Below, one piece after another: positions 23,974 through 31,888 of a DNA stretch of 64,000 nucleotides. Every line of letters starts with the position of its first letter. Within the stretch, counting starts at the first letter, position 1. Under the pieces are notes generated by a model. The model saw nothing but the letters and a program-made list of their open reading frames with translations, had not been told where the DNA came from and ran no database searches. The position numbers and the translations under genes were made by a program. The stretch is from Pontibacter mucosus (GTDB taxonomy: Bacteria > Bacteroidota > Bacteroidia > Cytophagales > Hymenobacteraceae): positions 248,001-312,000 of the forward strand of contig NZ_QBKI01000003.1 of NCBI RefSeq assembly GCF_003054055.1. The letters are read 5' to 3'.

Positions 23974-25143
23974 ATGAAACAAACTGACTTTTACTTCCGC
24001 CATAACCGCAGAGAATTTCTGAAAGATTTTTCCCTGGCCCTCGGGGTAACGAGCCTTGGGCTTCCGCTTGCCTCCTTTGCTACTTCCTGCCAACCCAAAG
24101 GCGAAGAGAAACAAGCGCAAACCACACAGGGCACCTCTCAAAATAAGAAGCTAGGCATTGCCTTAGTAGGCTTGGGCTCTTATGCTACCAATCAATTGGC
24201 TCCGGCCCTGCAGGAAACAGAGCACTGCTACCTGGCCGGCATCGTAACGGGTACCCCCGCCAAGGCCGAGGAGTGGAAGCGCAAGTATAAAATCCCCGAC
24301 AAGAACATCTACAGCTACGAGACCTACGACCAGATAGCCGATAACCCGGATATTGACATCATCTACATTGTATTGCCCAACGGCTTGCATGCCGAGTATA
24401 CTGTACGGGGTGCAAAGGCCAGGAAGCACATCATCTCGGAGAAGCCCATGGCCACCTCCGCAGCCGATTGCCAGCGCATGCTCGATGCCTGCCGGGAAAA
24501 TAACGTGAAGCTATCCATCGGGTATCGCCTGCATTTTGAGCCGCACAACCAACGGGTGATGGAGCTGGGCCAGCAGCAGGTATACGGGCATGTAAAGGAG
24601 GTGGAAGCCGCCGACAGTTTCGTGTTTACGGGTAACCCCAAGGCCTGGCGCCTGGATAAAAAGCTGGCAGGAGGAGGGCCGCTGATGGACCTAGGCATCT
24701 ACTGTGTGCAGGGAGCTATTTATACCGTGGGGCAAGCACCGGTAGCCATCACGGCAAAGTATGGTCAGGTGACCAGGCCCGATTACTTTGATGATGTGGA
24801 GCAGTCGATCAGCTGGCAAATGGAGTTTCCGAATGGCGCGGTAGCCAGGTGCCGCACCAGCTACAATGAAAACGAAAGCTTACTGTCCGGCAAAGCGGAG
24901 AAAGGCTGGTGGAAGCTGGACCCGGCTTACAGTTATTCAGGCATCCAGGGAGAGACCAGCGAGGGACCTATGGACCTGCCCCAGGTAAACCAACAGGCGC
25001 GGCAAATGGACGATTTCGCCCTATGTGTGAAAGAGAACAAGGAAACCCGGGTACCCGGGGAGATGGGCCTTCGGGACATGAAGATTCTGGAGGCAATTTA
25101 TGAGGCAGCCAGAACGGGCAAGCGGGTGGAGGTTAAAGTATAA
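23974..25143 (+). CDS. Gfo/Idh/MocA-family oxidoreductase, Tat-exported lipoprotein-like
   Basis: 389 residues. The N-terminus carries a twin-arginine signal (HNRREFLKDF, Arg12-Arg13), a hydrophobic stretch and a possible lipobox Cys39 (FATSC), so it is folded in the cytoplasm with its cofactor and then exported. The Rossmann domain starts LGIALVGLGSYATNQLAPAL and contains the EKPMATSAADCQRM motif of the family; the C-terminal domain includes GGGPLMDLGIYCVQG with the conserved D and Y. It resembles glucose-fructose oxidoreductase. The product, NAD(P)-dependent sugar oxidoreduction in the periplasm, is a family-level inference. Confidence 0.9.
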   Translation: MKQTDFYFRHNRREFLKDFSLALGVTSLGLPLASFATSCQPKGEEKQAQTTQGTSQNKKLGIALVGLGSYATNQLAPALQETEHCYLAGIVTGTPAKAEEWKRKYKIPDKNIYSYETYDQIADNPDIDIIYIVLPNGLHAEYTVRGAKARKHIISEKPMATSAADCQRMLDACRENNVKLSIGYRLHFEPHNQRVMELGQQQVYGHVKEVEAADSFVFTGNPKAWRLDKKLAGGGPLMDLGIYCVQGAIYTVGQAPVAITAKYGQVTRPDYFDDVEQSISWQMEFPNGAVARCRTSYNENESLLSGKAEKGWWKLDPAYSYSGIQGETSEGPMDLPQVNQQARQMDDFALCVKENKETRVPGEMGLRDMKILEAIYEAARTGKRVEVKV

Positions 25144-25205
25144 GCTATAGTAACGTTATTACCAAGATGTAATTCACATGTTTCTTTTTATTAGTTCGCT
25201 CGTTA

Positions 25206-25312
25206 TGGCGCGAGCGTCCACGCTCGTGACTGGCTATCGTTGGGCCTCTGGCCCAGTCGGATTACAAATCCGACCTCATAGTTAGGCACGGGTTGCAAAC
25301 CCGCGCCAGCAA
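25206..25312. repeat. Composite element of four consecutive small palindromes
   Basis: In order: CGAGCG-TCCA-CGCTCG (25211-25226), TGGGCC-TCT-GGCCCA (25241-25255), GTCGGATT-ACA-AATCCGAC (25256-25274) and CGGGTT-GCA-AACCCG (25289-25303). Each is a perfect short hairpin. The outer ends TGGCGCGAG and CGCGCCA are also complementary. The first unit is related to the elements at 19624-19646 and 49791-49814. Confidence 0.75.
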
Positions 25313-25422
25313 ATGGAGTTACCATTCTTGAGGGATAAGCTGTTTCGTTCTGTTCACAACAGCATTAAACTATCTGCCATTCTTTGTAGAAACCTGGTAG
25401 AAGGGAGGTGAAGCTTTTGCCA

Positions 25423-25450
25423 CTTGCCACCAAGATCCTTTCAGGATGAC
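25423..25450. repeat. Half copy of the GTCATCC repeat family
   Basis: The segment ending CCAAGATCCTTTCAGGATG-AC equals the right half of the element at 49686-49760 and closely matches that at 29233-29308. The matching left half is missing. Confidence 0.6.
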
Positions 25451-25534
25451 AAAATGAAAAGAATGAGTCGGCCCTGCCCCCTGAGGGGATAGGGTGGGGT
25501 GGGCAAATGGCTTGCAAAAGAATCGTTAGAAGCC

Positions 25535-26367
25535 CTAGGGTGTGTCTGAAAAATATGGTTTGAGGCAGATTTTCATAAAGGCTAGTTGAACGAAAGCCAG
25601 ATAGCTGTCAGCGAGCTTTTCGAATCTGCAGGCAAACCGCCTCATTTCCTTGAGCCTGCCAAAGAGCCTTTCAATGATGTTTCTTTGGCGGTACATCTGC
25701 CTGCTCACTTTGGGCGGCCTTCCTTTTCTTCTGCGTTTGTTTCCCTCCGGCAGGCCCCTTTCCGGTATCTGGGCCCTGATGGACTGCTCCCGCAGCACCT
25801 TGCGGACGACCTGGCTGTCATAGCCTTTGTCAGCCACCAATACTTTAGGCTTTTTCTCTTCCAGTTCCAGGAGCCTGGGCAACTGTGGGGCTTCACCGGC
25901 CTGGCCACCGGTCAAGAGCACCTGCAGCGGGAAGCCCCTGCCACAGCACAAAAGGTGCACCTTCGTAGAGAAGCCACCCCTGGACCTGCCTAGAGCCTGG
26001 TCTTCTTTTTTTTAGCCCCCGCGGTAGCTTTGTGCGCCTTGTTGATGGTGGCGTCCACAAACCAGGTGTTCAGGTCCAGGTAACCGTCCTGCAGCAGGCG
26101 CAGCCTTAGCTTCTTCAGGATCTTCTCAAACACTCCCAACTGCTGCCACTTCCTGAACCTGTCATATACCGTCTGCCAAGGGCCATACTTGGCCGGCAAG
26201 TCTCGCCAGGGGCTGCCAGAACACAGGATCCAGAAGACACCGTTGAGGATTTTCCTATCAGACCGGCTGGGCCTGCCCCTGCCGTCTTCTCTGATTACTG
26301 GCTGCGGCAGCTCCTCTTCTATAAGCTCCCACTGCCGCTGACTTAGCTCGTATCTGCCGTGACTCAT
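25535..26367 (-). CDS. IS5-family transposase read through a -1 frameshift
   Basis: Two overlapping frames make one transposase. The first (ATG at 26367, 125 residues, stop at 25990) contains the N-terminal domain ELSQRQWELIEEELP, WRDLPAKYGPWQTVYDRFRKW and the first catalytic Asp in WFVDATINKAHKA. The second carries RSRGGFSTKVHLL, the second Asp in VLVADKGYDS, and the catalytic Glu in RNIIERLFGRLKEMRRFACRF. They meet at a run of eight A (plus-strand T run at 26006-26013); slipping back one base there joins AKKK to EDQALGRSRGGFSTK, the normal IS5 sequence. The stop TAG (25535-25537) lies outside the element, in the flanking CTAG duplication. Confidence 0.9.
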
Positions 26368-26434
26368 CCGCTATCCTTCCTCCAAATGCTAAAACCACAG
26401 CAGATTTAACTAAATTCCATTTTTCAGACACAGC
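25539..26434 (-). mobile_element. Complete IS5-family insertion sequence (IS427-like), 896 bp
   Basis: The terminal inverted repeats are GGTGTGTCTGAAAAAT at 25539-25554 and GCTGTGTCTGAAAAAT (complement, 26419-26434), matching at 15 of 16 positions. Both ends are flanked by CTAG (25535-25538 and 26435-26438), a 4-base target duplication typical of this family. Ends, frame and catalytic residues look undamaged, so it is probably active or recently so. It landed in repeat-rich intergenic DNA and disrupts no gene. Subgroup assignment to IS427 is by length, CTAG preference and frameshift, from memory. Confidence 0.88.
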
Positions 26435-26461
26435 CTAGGACAACCAATGGTTCACAAAAAA

Positions 26462-26496
26462 AAACGGCGCGGCAGAAATATCCTGCCGCGCCGTTT
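26462..26496 (-). terminator. Terminator of the SlyD-like gene
   Basis: A perfect 14-base stem, AAACGGCGCGGCAG (26462-26475) with CTGCCGCGCCGTTT (26483-26496) and a 7-base loop, followed on the minus strand by a T run. It lies 23 bases past the stop at 26519. Confidence 0.85.
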
Positions 26497-26518
26497 CTAT
26501 ACTTTGAATTTATACTTC

Positions 26519-27031
26519 TTAGTGATGCACACCGCCTTCGCCGTGTACGTGGCCGTGTGATAGCTCGTCTGGCGTGGCTTCGCGCACTTTCTCCACCTTG
26601 CCTTTAAAGTAGAGTTCTTTGCCGGCCAGCGGGTGGTTAAAGTCCATCTTTACGGTATCAGCGGTTACTTCCACAACACGGCCCTGCAGCTGGTTGCCTT
26701 CTGCGTCTGTCATTGGGATGTAGTTGCCGATTTCCAGCATATCCTCAGGCACGGCGCCTTCCACCTCGAAAGCGGCCTTCGGCAGGTCCACAATCGCCTC
26801 AGCGTCCTGGCTGCCGTAACCTTCTTCAGCGTCCAGTTTAAAATCAAATGTATCGCCAGCAGACAGACCGTCCAGCTTCTCCTCGAACTGCTCTGGCAGA
26901 CCGCTCATGCCGAAGATAAACACCATCGGGTGCTCGTTGTCGGCGGTTTCAATCAGGCTTGGTTCGCCCTGCTCGTTCATGATGCGCAGTTCATAGGTGA
27001 GCGTGACTACTCTGTTTTTTTCAATTTTCAT
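26519..27031 (-). CDS. SlyD-like FKBP-type peptidyl-prolyl isomerase
   Basis: From the ATG at 27031 the product is 170 residues starting MKIEKNRVVTLTYELRIM. It has the SlyD layout: FKBP half-domain (IETADNEHPMVFIFGMSGLPEQFEEKLDGL), IF insert domain (about residues 70-130, EEGYGSQDAEAIVDLPKAAF...GRVVEVTADTVKMDFNHPLAGK in parts), second FKBP part (KELYFKGKVEKVREAT), and a short His-rich tail SHGHVHGEGGVHH that could bind nickel or other metals. It catalyses prolyl cis-trans isomerisation and acts as a cytosolic chaperone. The frame extends 16 codons upstream but the conserved start is at 27031. Confidence 0.92.
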   Translation of the reverse strand: MKIEKNRVVTLTYELRIMNEQGEPSLIETADNEHPMVFIFGMSGLPEQFEEKLDGLSAGDTFDFKLDAEEGYGSQDAEAIVDLPKAAFEVEGAVPEDMLEIGNYIPMTDAEGNQLQGRVVEVTADTVKMDFNHPLAGKELYFKGKVEKVREATPDELSHGHVHGEGGVHH

Positions 27032-27102
27032 CTTGTGTTGCTTTGTTCTAATTTCAGAAAGGTATGGATTTATATGCATACCTCTAAACGATGCACAATG
27101 TT

Positions 27103-29046
27103 TTACGCCATCAACTCCTGTAGCTCCCAGGCACTACGGTAGGCATTTATACTTTCAACGTATTGCAGGAAAGCAGCATAAAACGGGTGCTGGCTCAGCG
27201 TAGCGCTGTCGCCCACAATCACCATTTTTTTCTTAGCCCGTGTCATGGCCACGTTCATGCGGCGGATATCGCCCAGGAAGCCAATCTCGCCCTGGTCGTT
27301 GCTGCGCGTCATGCTGATGTAGATGATGTCGCGTTCCTGCCCCTGAAAACTATCCACCGTACCCACCGACAGGTGGCGCCGCTGGCGTAGCTCGTGCAAA
27401 TGCGGCATGTGCTCCACGCGGTCCTCCAGGTAATTTATCTGGGCGCGGTAAGGGGCAATGACGCCAATGCGCAGGTGCTCCACTTCCTCGTCGGCGTGGC
27501 TGTAGTCCTTGAGCAGGTGGGCCAGGTGGTTAAGGAGCAAGTTTGCCTCATCGGGGTTAGCCGAGCTGGTGCTCTCCGGCGTCTCCACCTCGTTGTAGCC
27601 GCAGCCGGCCGTATCGACGAACTCCACGGCCAGGCCTGGCGTAAAGTGAGCGTTGTATTCGTGCAGGTCGCTACTGTGCACGCTTTCGTGGGCCATCAGC
27701 TCGCCTTTGTAAAACTGCTGGTTCGAGAACTCCATGATGTGGTGGTGCATGCGGTACTGCGTTTTCAGCATCACCGACACGTCCTGCTGCCTCTCAATAC
27801 ATTTCTCGAACAGTGTTTTGCCCAGGCCTTTCTGCTCCGCCTCAAATGATTTAACGGTAGGGGGGAGCTGGCAGTGGTCGCCGGCCAGCACCACGCGCTT
27901 GGCGCGGGAAATCGGAATCCAGCAGGCGGGTTCCAGCGCCTGCGCCGCCTCATCTATAAACACGGTATCGTACTCCAGGTGACGGATGGCTTTGTTGGCC
28001 GCGCCTACCAGCGTACAGGTAATAACCTGCACGTTGTTGAGCAGATCTTCGGTAATATACTCCTCCACACGGTCAGCCTCGTCGAGCAGGCGCTTGCTCT
28101 CGGCCCGAAAAAACTGGCGCTGCATCCGCTCCTCATGCCCGAACTTGCGCTTAAACTGCCCGGCCATGCGCTTATACTCTTCGGCTGTTTTGCGGTAATC
28201 CTTCAGGCTTTTAAACGAGCGGTGCTCCATTATCTGGGCGTCCAGCGTGTGCTCCAGCAGCACATCCGACACACGCGAGGGGTTGCCAATGCGAATCACA
28301 TTCACACCCTCGTTAGCCAACTTTTCGGTCAACAGGTCTACAGCAGTGTTGGAAGGAGCCGTCACGAGCAGGCGCTTCTGCGTTTCCAGTGTTCTAAGGA
28401 TGGCCTGTACGAGCGTGGTGGTTTTGCCCGTGCCGGGAGGTCCGTGGATGATAGCCACATCCTTAGCCTGCACAATTTTGCGCACCGCCTCATTCTGTGA
28501 AGGGTTCAGGACCGGAATTTCTTTCGTGGTATCCTCCGTAAAACGGGCCGGTACATCCCCCAGCAGGATGTCGCGCAGCTCGGCCAGCCTGGTTTTGTAG
28601 GCTTCCGTCACCTTCTTCATGGCTATCTCCATCTCGCGGTAGCTCATCTCGTCGAAGGTCAGGTCGATGCCCAGGCGGCCGTCCTCCACCCAGTCGGGCA
28701 GGTCTTCCTTGTTGGTGGCCAGCTGCACTTTGTTGCGCTTGAGGCCCACAATCACGCCGTTTATACTTTGACGCTCCCCGGAGTTGCTGAAAAGGGCTGC
28801 GGTTTTCCCCACCTGGAACAGGTGCAGCTGGTCGCGGTCTTTGGTACGCTCCAGTTCCACTACCACCTTGTTGCCAAAGCCAAGCTCTTCCTTTGCAATC
28901 ATTACCGGGTACCAGCAGAAGCCCATTTCCTTGCGCTCGGCAATGGTGCTCTTCAGGCTCTTGATTTTATACTGCTGGCGGTCTTCTTCCTGTTCTATTT
29001 TAAGCAGTTCCTGTACCTGCTTGAGTTCAAATAATATTTCGCTCAT
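27103..29046 (-). CDS. Superfamily 1 helicase, IGHMBP2/Upf1-like
   Basis: From the ATG at 29046 the product is 647 residues. The motifs occur in order: Walker A GPPGTGKTTTLVQAIL, motif Ia TAPSNTAVDLLTEKL, Walker B FIDEAAQALEPACW, motif III LAGDHCQLPPTV, motif IV QYRMHHHIMEFSNQQFY, motif V VGTVDSFQGQERDIIY and motif VI NVAMTRAKKKMVIVGD. The N-terminal domain before the ATPase (about 1-185) has the barrel layout of SMUBP-2-like proteins. It is a 5'-3' translocase type acting on DNA or RNA; the bacterial role of this family is not settled. It is 70 bases upstream of the SlyD-like gene on the same strand. Confidence 0.9.
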   Translation of the reverse strand: MSEILFELKQVQELLKIEQEEDRQQYKIKSLKSTIAERKEMGFCWYPVMIAKEELGFGNKVVVELERTKDRDQLHLFQVGKTAALFSNSGERQSINGVIVGLKRNKVQLATNKEDLPDWVEDGRLGIDLTFDEMSYREMEIAMKKVTEAYKTRLAELRDILLGDVPARFTEDTTKEIPVLNPSQNEAVRKIVQAKDVAIIHGPPGTGKTTTLVQAILRTLETQKRLLVTAPSNTAVDLLTEKLANEGVNVIRIGNPSRVSDVLLEHTLDAQIMEHRSFKSLKDYRKTAEEYKRMAGQFKRKFGHEERMQRQFFRAESKRLLDEADRVEEYITEDLLNNVQVITCTLVGAANKAIRHLEYDTVFIDEAAQALEPACWIPISRAKRVVLAGDHCQLPPTVKSFEAEQKGLGKTLFEKCIERQQDVSVMLKTQYRMHHHIMEFSNQQFYKGELMAHESVHSSDLHEYNAHFTPGLAVEFVDTAGCGYNEVETPESTSSANPDEANLLLNHLAHLLKDYSHADEEVEHLRIGVIAPYRAQINYLEDRVEHMPHLHELRQRRHLSVGTVDSFQGQERDIIYISMTRSNDQGEIGFLGDIRRMNVAMTRAKKKMVIVGDSATLSQHPFYAAFLQYVESINAYRSAWELQELMA

Positions 29047-29232
29047 GTATATCAATAAGAAAGGCTGGTCGTGTAGCTCCAGCCTTTATACTTTTAAATA
29101 AGTGGTAGCAGGTGTTACGTTGTACCTGCTTTTATACTTTCTCTGTAGCGTTAGTATAACAAAAACCGCACCGGATAAGATTCATACTTACCGAACTATA
29201 CGTGTACGTATGATGAGAGCCTCCTCCTTTTT

Positions 29233-29308
29233 TGTCATCCTGTAAGGATCTTGTGGGCAAGTTGTATCAGCATAACTTACCTGCCACCAAGTATCTTTCA
29301 GAATGACA
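29233..29308. repeat. Complete GTCATCC-family palindromic element
   Basis: TGTCATCCTGTAAGGATCTTG at the left end (29233 onward) pairs imperfectly with CAAGTATCTTTCAGAATGACA at the right, quoted here as the words GTCATCC, AAGGATCTTG and GAATGAC. The interior GGGCAAGTTGT...ACTTACCTGCC also folds back. Layout and length match the copy at 49686-49760. The 296-base gap between the helicase and the next gene otherwise holds only AAGTATA words. Confidence 0.7.
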
Positions 29309-29342
29309 GCGTATGATCGTTCAATTAATTTATACTTTAAAA

Positions 29343-29921
29343 CTATGCTTTCTTCTTTTTACGGGCTTTGGAGCTGGCCTTGTTCAGGCGCACCTGCAGG
29401 AACACGGCGTACATGAGCAGGATAAAGGCCCCCACGGCCAGCACGCTGATCACCTTATCCTTGCCATACTTGATGTCGTAGCCAGCTTTTACCTGCGTCT
29501 TTAAATCGGCCAGCTCTTTGTCTTTCTTGCGGAGAGTGCTCTCCAGGGTTTTTACCTCGCTTTTCAGGCTGCTAACCTGCTTTTCGAAATTGCGCTGGTC
29601 TTCCAGGGTGAGCTTGCCCTCACGCTTGGTCTGCACGGCTGTTTTGGCATACTCGCGCAGGCTGCTCTCCTTCACCGCTGCCACCAGCTCAGAATCCAGG
29701 TTGATGATTTTTTTGAGGGTTTCGATGATGTTGAGCAGGTCTTTCTTGGATTGAGTGCCCCAGAAACTGCTGTTCTGCTGCCGCAGGTACTGGTACTCCA
29801 AAATCAGCTGCTCCCGCTCGCTCATCAGCCGCGACAATTTGTCTTCCTGCTGTACTTCGGTTTGCGCCTGCGCCCCCGCCACCAGGAGGCAAAGCATGAT
29901 AACGGCAAAAATCTTCTTCAT
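29343..29921 (-). CDS. Exported coiled-coil protein with a C-terminal membrane helix, unknown function
   Basis: From the ATG at 29921 the product is 192 residues starting MKKIFAVIMLCLLVAGAQAQ, a clean signal peptide cleaved after AQA. The frame extends 28 codons upstream without any sign of coding. Residues about 25-150 are charged and heptad-like (SRLMSEREQLILEYQYL; FEKQVSSLKSEVKTLESTL), predicting a long coiled coil. A single helix near the C-terminus (VISVLAVGAFILLMYAVFLQ) and a basic tail (ARKKKKA) anchor it in the inner membrane with the coil in the periplasm. Family not recognised. Confidence 0.7.
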   Translation of the reverse strand: MKKIFAVIMLCLLVAGAQAQTEVQQEDKLSRLMSEREQLILEYQYLRQQNSSFWGTQSKKDLLNIIETLKKIINLDSELVAAVKESSLREYAKTAVQTKREGKLTLEDQRNFEKQVSSLKSEVKTLESTLRKKDKELADLKTQVKAGYDIKYGKDKVISVLAVGAFILLMYAVFLQVRLNKASSKARKKKKA

Positions 29922-30137
29922 CTTCTCACTTCTATACTTATCCCACAAATTACACGCAAATATGGTCAAGGTTATTGGATTAGGCCTAATTAATTTTTTT
30001 AACAAGGTTAGAAAGTATGGCGGTCAGGGGCTTGTAGAGGTATAGGAGAAAGGGATTATACTTTGTTGAAAAATGGCCGTATCGCCGTTAGGAATTAATG
30101 GCTATATTTAAGCCTCCACAATAAGACTTTCCGCACC

Positions 30138-30932
30138 ATGAAACAATATTTAGACCTGATGCAGCACATCCTGGACAACGGGGTGAAGAAGGAAGATCGC
30201 ACCGGCACCGGCACGCTGAGCGTGTTTGGCTACCAGATGCGTTTCGATTTGCAGCAGGGCTTCCCGCTCGTGACCACCAAAAAAGTACACCTGCGCTCCA
30301 TCATCCATGAGCTACTCTGGTTTCTGAAGGGCGATACCAACATCCAATACCTCAAAGAGAATGGGGTGAGCATTTGGGATGAGTGGGCTGACGAGAACGG
30401 CAACCTGGGGCCGGTGTACGGCTCGCAGTGGCGCAACTGGCCCACACCGGACGGCCGCCACATCGACCAGATTACGCAGGTGGTGAACCAACTCAAAAAT
30501 AACCCGGACTCACGCCGCATCATTGTGAGCGCCTGGAATGTGGCCGAAATTGAAAACATGAAGCTGCCGCCCTGCCATGCCTTTTTCCAGTTTTACGTGG
30601 CCGAAGGAAAGCTTTCCTGCCAGCTCTACCAGCGCTCCGCCGATGTGTTCCTGGGCGTGCCGTTCAATATTGCCTCGTATGCGCTGCTGGTGCTTATGAT
30701 GGCGCAGGTAACCGGCCTGGAGCCAGGTGAGTTTATCTGGACGGGCGGCGACACGCACCTCTACCTCAACCACCTGGAGCAGGCCCAACTGCAACTGAGC
30801 CGCGAGCCGCGTGAGCTGCCAAAGATGAAGCTTAACCCGGACGTGAAAGCCATCTTTGACTTCAAGTATGAAGATTTTGAGCTGGTAAACTACAACCCGC
30901 ATCCAGGTATTAAGGCGCCGGTAGCCGTTTAA
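30138..30932 (+). CDS. thyA: Thymidylate synthase ThyA
   Basis: 264 residues, the same length as the E. coli enzyme. ThyA methylates dUMP to dTMP using methylene-tetrahydrofolate. The active-site block [12 protein letters not shown] places the catalytic Cys at residue 146, and other signatures are [53 protein letters not shown] and [10 protein letters not shown]. The ATG at 30138 gives the conserved [12 protein letters not shown] start. A metallo-hydrolase gene follows 77 bases later on the same strand, but no dihydrofolate reductase gene is adjacent. Confidence 0.97.
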   Translation: MKQYLDLMQHILDNGVKKEDRTGTGTLSVFGYQMRFDLQQGFPLVTTKKVHLRSIIHELLWFLKGDTNIQYLKENGVSIWDEWADENGNLGPVYGSQWRNWPTPDGRHIDQITQVVNQLKNNPDSRRIIVSAWNVAEIENMKLPPCHAFFQFYVAEGKLSCQLYQRSADVFLGVPFNIASYALLVLMMAQVTGLEPGEFIWTGGDTHLYLNHLEQAQLQLSREPRELPKMKLNPDVKAIFDFKYEDFELVNYNPHPGIKAPVAV

Positions 30933-31009
30933 TGGTTTTTGGTTGAGAGATTATACTTTCTAACTCCATATCGCCTTAAGCGTATGTTAGAAAGTATAAA
31001 ATTTATACT

Positions 31010-31774
31010 ATGAAACTAAAAACCATACTTACCCTGGCCTTTCTGCTTGCCTTTGCGCAGGTGCAGGCGCAGCAGCTGGCCAAACCGGACACTGTTAAAA
31101 CCAGCGGAGGCCCACTGGTGATTCAGCCCATTACGCATGGTACTCTGGCGCTAACGTATAAAGCCAAAACGATCTACGTGGACCCATACGGCGGGGCGGA
31201 GCTCTTTAAAGGGCTACCTAAGCCAGACCTGATCCTAATCACCGACATCCACCCCGACCACCTGGACACGACCACGTTGGCTGCCCTGGACACGGAAAAA
31301 GTACGGATGGTGGTGCCGCGAGCGGTGGCTGAAATGATGCCGGAGCGGTATAAGAAGCAATTGGTGGTGCTGGACAATGGCGGGCAGAGTACGCAGCAAG
31401 GCATCGGTATTTTGGCCATGCCCATGTATAACCTGCCTGACACGGCAGATGCGCGCCACCCGAAAGGCAGGGGCAATGGCTATGTATTGCAGGTAGGTGA
31501 TAAGCGCGTGTACATCTCCGGCGATACGGAGGGTATTCCTGAAATGCGCCGCCTGGAGAATATCGACGTAGCCTTTGTATGTATGAATTTGCCCTACACC
31601 ATGGATGTGGACCAAGCCGCCGACGCTGTGCTGGAATTTAAGCCGAAGATGGTGTACCCGTACCATTTCCGGGGCCAAAACGGCTTTAGCGACGTGGAGA
31701 AGTTCAAGCAGCTGGTAAACGCCAGGGACAAAAACATTGAGGTGCGCCTGAAAGAGTGGTATCCGAAGAATTAA
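31010..31774 (+). CDS. Exported UlaG-like metallo-beta-lactamase-fold hydrolase
   Basis: 254 residues with a signal peptide (LTLAFLLAFAQVQAQ, cleavage after AQA). The MBL-fold metal site appears as DIHPDHLD (the HxHxDH motif with Asp in first position), with further ligands in ISGDTEG and YPYHFRG near the C-terminus. This set is typical of the UlaG-like L-ascorbate-6-phosphate lactonase subgroup. The signal peptide makes it periplasmic, so sugar-phosphate lactonase activity is unlikely and the substrate is unknown. Confidence 0.87.
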   Translation: MKLKTILTLAFLLAFAQVQAQQLAKPDTVKTSGGPLVIQPITHGTLALTYKAKTIYVDPYGGAELFKGLPKPDLILITDIHPDHLDTTTLAALDTEKVRMVVPRAVAEMMPERYKKQLVVLDNGGQSTQQGIGILAMPMYNLPDTADARHPKGRGNGYVLQVGDKRVYISGDTEGIPEMRRLENIDVAFVCMNLPYTMDVDQAADAVLEFKPKMVYPYHFRGQNGFSDVEKFKQLVNARDKNIEVRLKEWYPKN

Positions 31775-31794
31775 GTTATACTTAAGATGAAAGG

Positions 31795-31827
31795 AAAAGC
31801 ACAGGCCTGGGGTCTGTGCTTTTTTTA
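31795..31827 (+). terminator. Terminator of the MBL-fold gene
   Basis: AAAAGCACAG (31795-31804) pairs with CTGTGCTTTT (31814-31823), 9-base loop, followed by T. It begins 21 bases after the stop. Confidence 0.85.
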
Positions 31828-31888
31828 TGGATGTTAGGGATATTCATGCTAGTTTAGGGACGGGTAACCATACTTAATTTGTACCAAT

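Larger units (their letters stand above)
25144..25538. other. 395-base intergenic stretch rich in palindromic repeats
   Basis: Between the oxidoreductase gene and the insertion sequence lie a four-hairpin composite element (25206-25312), a half copy of the GTCATCC family (25423-25450) and a C/G-rich repeat (about 25474-25504). No open frame with protein character was seen. Confidence 0.7.
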
